Shown here: positions 6,655-9,647 of the stretch, one piece after another
Numbering within the stretch: the stretch's first letter is position 1
Layout of the letters: every line of letters starts with the position of its first letter
Assembly (NCBI GenBank): GCA_023511475.1
Contig: JAIMBM010000067.1
Location: forward strand, 1-9,647
Length of the DNA stretch: 9,647 nucleotides
Source of the DNA: Anaerolineae bacterium
GTDB lineage: Bacteria > Chloroflexota > Anaerolineae > SpSt-313
Direction: 5' to 3'
Notes under the pieces: model-generated
The model's input: the letters and a program-made list of their open reading frames with translations, nothing else
Told to the model about the DNA's origin: nothing
The model's database searches: none
Program-made: the position numbers and the translations under genes

Positions 6655-7095
6655 CTAGCGTGACACCGCTGCTTGCGGCGACAACTGGAGCAGCCCGAGC
6701 TGCTCATTGAAGGCCAGCGTGTCGTACAGCTGCCAGGCCTCGGTGATCTTGCCGTCGGCGATGTGTACGGTGTCGGTGCCCATGACCTCAAAGCTCTTGC
6801 CCGTCGGGCTGATGCCAATCAGGTCGCCGAGGAACGTGCCGCCCGCACGGTAGCGGATAGCCGCGCTGTGCTCGGTTGCGATGATCTCGTCGATAGTGAC
6901 ATGCAGATCGGGAAACGCGGTGCGATAGGCGCGCACGATCTCCTTATACCCCTCCGGTCCGGGTGGCACCGACGGCGTGCCCGGGCCGTGCTGCACAAAG
7001 CCTGGCGCAATGTACTCGGCTACATCCTCTACGTTCCCTGTGTTGAAGACTTGCTCAAAGCGGCGGGCGATGGCCTCATTCTGCTTGGTTGACAT
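6655..7095 (-). CDS. SnoaL-like / ester cyclase family protein
   Basis: A 146-aa single-domain protein of the NTF2-like fold, SnoaL/ester-cyclase group. Members include polyketide cyclases and many stand-alone proteins of unknown substrate. The start at 7095 (MSTKQNEAIARRF) has GGGAGGA placed 6 nt ahead, and homology begins there; the frame stays open upstream, but that part is low-complexity Arg/Pro/Ala sequence. Family pattern: N-terminal helix with FNTGNVEDVAEYIAPGFVQHGP (H near residue 37), EGYKEIVRAYRTAFPDLHVTIDEI, a strand pair AAIRYRAGGTFLGDLIGISPTGKSFEVMG, and DTVHIADGKITEAWQLYDTLAFNEQLGLL (D near residue 124 by the family pattern). No polyketide or other biosynthetic genes are nearby, so a cyclase role is not supported by context. 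It is transcribed away from the rhomboid gene. Confidence 0.88.
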   Translation of the reverse strand: MSTKQNEAIARRFEQVFNTGNVEDVAEYIAPGFVQHGPGTPSVPPGPEGYKEIVRAYRTAFPDLHVTIDEIIATEHSAAIRYRAGGTFLGDLIGISPTGKSFEVMGTDTVHIADGKITEAWQLYDTLAFNEQLGLLQLSPQAAVSR

Positions 7096-7360
7096 CGCGT
7101 ATCCTCCCGATTGTTGTTCCTCAGTTGTCGCTCCAAGCGGAGCCCGTGCCGGTGAACGCGTTTCCCGCCCTCCGTCCTCTCGTGGGGGAAGAGCCGGCTC
7201 GCGACGCACGCTCCAGTAGGGGGCGAGGGCCGCCGGGGCTGCACCGGAGCGGCATAGGGCAGCCGCTGCACAAAGAGTGCCAGCCGCTAGCAGGCGCGCC
7301 GCATCCGTCCCAGTCAGGAGCCGGCGGACCCGCAAATGGGCGAGACGTTCTTGCTGTTGC
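7096..7360. other. Divergent intergenic stretch upstream of SnoaL-like and rhomboid genes
   Basis: No gene is supported. The first bases hold the ribosome site of the SnoaL-like gene (GGGAGGA on the minus strand). No convincing promoter for that gene was found by eye. The rest is plain GC-rich sequence. Confidence 0.4.
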
Positions 7361-7389
7361 TTGACCGGTCGCAGCGGCGGTGGTATCAT
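7361..7389 (+). promoter_or_regulatory. Sigma-70-like promoter for the rhomboid/SDH gene pair
   Basis: The -35 box TTGACC (7361-7366), exactly 17 bp of spacer and the -10 box TATCAT (7384-7389) match consensus at 5 of 6 positions each. Predicted start is near 7396, giving a leader of about 220 nt before the rhomboid ATG. Confidence 0.7.
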
Positions 7390-7395
7390 GCGAAC

Positions 7396-7616
7396 TAGCG
7401 ACTGACTCGACGCGGCCGGGTCCGATGCCACGGCGCCCTGAGCAGTGCTTTGTGGCAGGCCGAGGGTCTGCAACCGCAGGGGCAGTGGCCCTTCGGCGGC
7501 GTGGCGCCCTCGGAACCACCAGGCTGTCGGTTGGAGACGCAGCCGACGCGTCTGACCTCTGCGAGGCTGGCGCGCTTCTGGCCGGGCCTCTCCCTGACCA
7601 AAGGCAGGCTTCTGGG
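7396..7616 (+). other. Long leader of the rhomboid transcript
   Basis: About 220 nt lie between the predicted start of transcription and the rhomboid ATG. It contains CCGAGGG (7460-7466) pairing with CCCTCGG (7507-7513), a nested CTGC-AACC-GCAG hairpin just after 7466, and GTCGG/CCGAC further on. The rhomboid frame is open through it from an ATG at 7425, but that extension is low-complexity and lacks a ribosome site. No known riboswitch consensus was recognised. Confidence 0.4.
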
Positions 7617-8318
7617 ATGTTCCCACTCCGCGACACTGTGCGAGCGCGTGAGTTGCCGGTCGTGAACTGGTTGTTGATCGCGGCAAACGTGCTCGTCTTC
7701 CTCTTTGAGGCCTCCCTCCGAACGCGGCATCTCGAGGTTTTCACGCGGGTGTTTGGCCTGGTGCCGGCGCGGTTTCTGGCCCATCCGGGTCCCGATCAGC
7801 TCCTGACCGTGTTCACCTCGATGTTTCTCCACGGTGGCTGGTGGCACCTCATCAGCAATATGTGGGCGCTGTACATCTTTGGCGACAACGTCGAGGATCG
7901 GATGGGCCATGGCCGCTACCTCATCTTCTACCTGCTGGGCGGGGCGGGAGCGGCAGCAGCCCATATCCTGGTCAGCCCGGACTCGACGGTCCCCACGATT
8001 GGAGCGAGCGGAGCGATCTCGGCGGTGATGGGCGCCTACCTCGTGCTGTTCACCGGTGCGCGGGTAGTCACTCTGGTGCCGGGGTTCTTCCTCCCCTGGT
8101 TCGTCGAGGTGCCCGCGCTGCTGTTCATCGGCTCGTGGTTCGTGTCGCAGCTCTTCAATGGGCTCTTTGCCCTGGGCATGGCAGGGCTGATCGACACCTA
8201 TGGCGGGGTGGCGTGGTGGGCCCATGTCGGAGGGTTCGTCTCGGGCCTGCTCCTTGTCAAGGTGTTCGAGCGACGCTACTACAGGCGGCCCTTCCCGGAC
8301 GAGTACTGGCCCTGGTAA
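7617..8318 (+). CDS. Rhomboid family intramembrane serine protease
   Basis: A 233-aa polytopic protease of the rhomboid family (MEROPS S54), which cleaves membrane-spanning substrates within the bilayer. Catalytic features: GASG with nucleophile S131 (GxSG, 129-132), histidine H203 in WWAHVGGFVSG, and the oxyanion-side HLISN (H77, N81). The loop-1 motif after it (FGDNVEDRMGHGRY) also fits. Six hydrophobic helices can be traced: about 15-33, 60-88, 100-120, 126-152, 163-190 and 197-217. The start at 7617 (MFPLRDTVRARELPVVNWLL) was chosen because this opening is typical of bacterial rhomboids; the ribosome site AGGCAGG is only moderate. An in-frame ATG at 7425 would add 64 residues with no rhomboid character. 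The SDH-type proteinase gene follows 21 bp after the stop, indicating an operon. Substrate unknown. Confidence 0.92.
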   Translation: MFPLRDTVRARELPVVNWLLIAANVLVFLFEASLRTRHLEVFTRVFGLVPARFLAHPGPDQLLTVFTSMFLHGGWWHLISNMWALYIFGDNVEDRMGHGRYLIFYLLGGAGAAAAHILVSPDSTVPTIGASGAISAVMGAYLVLFTGARVVTLVPGFFLPWFVEVPALLFIGSWFVSQLFNGLFALGMAGLIDTYGGVAWWAHVGGFVSGLLLVKVFERRYYRRPFPDEYWPW

Positions 8319-8339
8319 GCCGGACAGGAGCGAAGGACT

Positions 8340-9194
8340 ATGCTTTTTGATCCCTCGTGGTTCATGTTCCTCCTGCTCTTCTTCGTCATGTCGCTGCAGC
8401 CCATGCTCCGGCAGGGGATGCTGGATGCCGCCCGTCGCCGGGCCCTGCATAGGCTCGAGCTGAAGCGCAAGAGCCGTGTGATTGCCCTCGTGCACCGGCA
8501 GGAGACGATCTCGCTGCTTGGCATTCCGCTAGCGCGCTACATTGGCATCGAGGATTCGGAGGCCGTGCTGCGCGCCATCAAGCTCACCGATCCCGAGATG
8601 CCGATCGACCTGATCCTGCATACGCCGGGCGGACTGGTCCTGGCGGCGGAGCAGATCGCATGCGCCCTGCAACGGCGCAAGGCGCGGGTGACGGTGTTTG
8701 TGCCGCACTATGCCATGTCGGGGGGGACGTTGATCGCCCTGGCGGCGGATCGGATCGTCATGGACGAGAACGCGGTGCTCGGCCCCGTGGACCCGCAACT
8801 GGGCGAGTATCCAGCCGTCTCGCTGATCGAGGTGGTGGAGACCAAGCCGATCGCCGAGATCGATGACCGCACCCTCATCCTCGCCAGCGTGGCGCGGAAG
8901 GCGATCAAGCAAGTCCACGAGTCGGTGGTGGAGATCTTGACCGGCAACGGCATGGAGCGTGAGCGCGCCGAGGCGTTGGCCGGCACCCTCGCTGGCGGCC
9001 GGTGGACGCACGACTACCCGATCTCGGTGGATGAGGCGAAGGCGCTGGGGCTACCGGTGCGTGAGGATCTGCCCCGCGCGGTGTACGACCTGATGGCGCT
9101 CTACCCGCAGGCGGGCGGGCGGCGTCCCTCCGTGCAGTACATCCCCGTGCCCTACCGCCGCGAGCCGGCACGCGCTCCGGGGACGGGGGAGTAG
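8340..9194 (+). CDS. SDH family Clp-fold serine proteinase, membrane-anchored
   Basis: A 284-aa protein of the SDH proteinase family (Pfam SDH_protease), related to ClpP and SppA. An N-terminal membrane anchor (about residues 7-20) is followed by a basic stretch (RRRALHRLELKRKSR). The Clp-fold domain starts near residue 46. Visible motifs: HTPGG (94-98), the glycine pair that helps form the oxyanion hole; YAMSGGT (124-130) with the predicted nucleophile S127; and DENAVLGPVDPQ (142-153). The proposed partner residue is less certain. The C-terminal part carries ISVDEAKALGLPV, as in other members. The start ATG at 8340 has GAAGGA just ahead. It is the second gene after the rhomboid, 21 bp apart, in the same probable transcript. 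The family is often annotated as serine dehydrogenase proteinase. The name comes from degradation of that enzyme and does not identify the substrate here. Confidence 0.9.
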   Translation: MLFDPSWFMFLLLFFVMSLQPMLRQGMLDAARRRALHRLELKRKSRVIALVHRQETISLLGIPLARYIGIEDSEAVLRAIKLTDPEMPIDLILHTPGGLVLAAEQIACALQRRKARVTVFVPHYAMSGGTLIALAADRIVMDENAVLGPVDPQLGEYPAVSLIEVVETKPIAEIDDRTLILASVARKAIKQVHESVVEILTGNGMERERAEALAGTLAGGRWTHDYPISVDEAKALGLPVREDLPRAVYDLMALYPQAGGRRPSVQYIPVPYRREPARAPGTGE

Positions 9195-9197
9195 CGT

Positions 9198-9239
9198 AGC
9201 GTACGCCCCGTACGCTGTCCGTATCCTGATGCCGGACAT
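9198..9239. terminator. Tandem hairpins between convergent genes
   Basis: AGCGTAC-GCCCC-GTACGCT (9198-9216) has a perfect 7-bp stem directly after the SDH-proteinase stop. TGTCCG (9216-9221) pairs with CGGACA (9233-9238) around an 11-nt loop. Neither is followed by a good T-run, so terminator function for either convergent gene is plausible but unproven. Confidence 0.4.
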
Positions 9240-9270
9240 TGCACGGGGCGCGGGTCGTCAGGCGGGGCGC

Positions 9271-9462
9271 CTAGGCCTCACCATCCATGTACTTGAGATA
9301 ATCGCCCATTGAGTACTCGGCCAGGCTGACGGTCACCGGCTCATGGCGTGCGGCTGCCGTCTCCTCGGCGAAGAGCTCGTCTAGGAGCTGCTCGATGTAG
9401 GCTTCGATGGCGTTGGGCGCGGGGCGCGTGGTGGTTGCTTTGGGGGCGATCGTGGTGGTCAT
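9271..9462 (-). CDS. Small acidic protein, 63 aa, unrecognised
   Basis: No family is recognised. The Thr/Pro/Ala-rich start (MTTTIAPKATTTRPAP) is followed by a likely amphipathic, acidic helix (NAIEAYIEQLLDELFAEETA, about 17-36). The C-terminal part contains VTVSLAEYSMGDYLKYMDGEA, rich in Tyr, Met and acidic residues. There is no Cys, no signal peptide and no membrane segment. Evidence that it is real: GGAG sits 5 nt before the ATG, a near-consensus promoter with an operator-like palindrome lies about 60 nt upstream, and the reading frame fills the space before the convergent neighbour. The shape, a helical acidic N-terminal half and a short distinct C-terminus, resembles peptide precursors of the RiPP type, but no modifying enzyme is in the window. 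It could equally be a small regulator or partner protein. Confidence 0.65.
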   Translation of the reverse strand: MTTTIAPKATTTRPAPNAIEAYIEQLLDELFAEETAAARHEPVTVSLAEYSMGDYLKYMDGEA

Positions 9463-9512
9463 GGAGACTCCAAGGTGATGGTACAGCGGGGTGCCAGCAG
9501 GTCCTCTATCTT

Positions 9513-9532
9513 GTGCTTGTGTTCACAAGCAC
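9513..9532. promoter_or_regulatory. 20-bp perfect palindrome, likely operator
   Basis: GTGCTTGTG-TT-CACAAGCAC has two 9-bp arms around a 2-bp centre. On the minus strand it begins inside the -10 box and covers the predicted start of transcription of the 63-aa gene. This is the usual position for a dimeric repressor. The regulator is not encoded in the window. Confidence 0.7.
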
Positions 9533-9559
9533 TATAAGCCGCCGGCCGGCCCCTGTCAA
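9531..9559 (-). promoter_or_regulatory. Near-consensus sigma-70 promoter of the 63-aa gene
   Basis: On the minus strand the -35 box is TTGACA (9559-9554, perfect), the spacer is 17 bp and the -10 box is TATAGT (9536-9531). Predicted start is near 9524, leaving a leader of about 60 nt to the ATG at 9462. It is the strongest-looking promoter in the window, and the palindrome at 9513-9532 overlaps it. Confidence 0.8.
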
Positions 9560-9640
9560 CCCGTTACTTTTCTGTCCATAGCCAGAGCGCTCTCGGCCGG
9601 CCAGGTGCGACATGCTGGCGTGACCACTTGCTCGGGCCGG

Positions 9641-9646
9641 TATACT
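9641..9646 (+). promoter_or_regulatory. Possible -10 box of a rightward gene beyond the window
   Basis: TATACT at the very end of the window resembles a -10 box on the plus strand. The best -35 candidates (GTGACC, GCGTGA near 9618-9625) are weak or badly spaced. If real, a divergent gene starts just outside the window and shares this intergenic region with the 63-aa gene. Confidence 0.3.
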
Positions 9647-9647
9647 C

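Noticed and set aside
6358..6663. A 101-codon plus-strand frame with a GGAGG-like sequence ahead of its ATG
   Set aside because: It runs through the tRNA remnant (GCGFESRRA is a tRNA translation artefact) and the terminator; no family pattern.
6189..6818. A 209-codon minus-strand frame with the same RRDSNPQPADS string
   Set aside because: It crosses the tRNA remnant and terminator and overlaps the end of the SnoaL-like gene; its composition is Arg/Pro/Ser-rich shadow sequence.
7380..7616. N-terminal extension of the rhomboid from ATG 7380 or 7425
   Set aside because: The 7380 ATG precedes the predicted transcription start, neither has a ribosome site, and the added sequence is not rhomboid-like.
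7395..8495. A 366-codon minus-strand frame antisense to the rhomboid gene
   Set aside because: Long antisense frames are common in GC-rich genes; the sequence is rich in His, Glu, Arg and Gln without folds or motifs, and the rhomboid on the other strand has catalytic residues.
1..9647. CRISPR array, transposase, integrase or phage genes
   Set aside because: No regularly spaced repeats and no recognisable recombinase or phage protein appear in any frame.

Overview
The window is GC-rich (about 60-65% G+C by eye) bacterial DNA with Shine-Dalgarno-led genes, sigma-70-like promoters and a tRNA gene that encodes its own CCA end. The protein families (MacB-like ABC export modules, a rhomboid protease opening MFPLRDT, HdeD-like and AI-2E membrane proteins, an SDH-type Clp-fold proteinase) and the codon bias fit an environmental Chloroflexota-like bacterium. 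That assignment is an impression, not a demonstrated one.

Layout. (1) Positions 1-3840 (+) hold the 3' part of an ABC export operon: a partial FtsX/MacB-type permease, then two MacB/LolD-type ATPases. The first ATPase carries an extra C-terminal domain that resembles a SpoVT/AbrB swapped hairpin. The operon closes with a strong intrinsic terminator at 3873-3912. (2) A tRNA-Arg(UCG) gene at 4031-4106 has its own promoter and terminator. (3) From 4107 to 6531 are two minus-strand membrane-protein genes, an HdeD/DUF308 protein and an AI-2E family protein. This block is bounded on the right by a direct repeat of the tRNA-Arg 3' half plus its terminator (6532-6632), so it looks like an old tRNA-associated insertion or duplication with no integrase left. 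(4) A minus-strand SnoaL-like protein lies at 6655-7095. (5) A plus-strand pair of membrane proteolysis genes, a rhomboid (7617-8318) and an SDH-type proteinase (8340-9194), follows a good promoter and a leader of about 220 nt. (6) At 9271-9462 (-) is a 63-aa unrecognised acidic peptide. It is driven by a near-consensus promoter (TTGACA-17-TATAGT) whose -10 box and start site are covered by a perfect 20-bp palindrome, a likely repressor operator.

How they work together. The ABC operon is a self-contained export or envelope-remodelling unit. The HdeD/AI-2E pair and the rhomboid/SDH pair are small envelope modules of unknown substrate. No phage, transposase, integrase, CRISPR array or recognisable biosynthetic enzyme cluster is visible. 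The points most worth following are the AbrB-like tail on the ABC ATPase, the operator-controlled small peptide at the right edge, and the duplicated tRNA-Arg 3' end.
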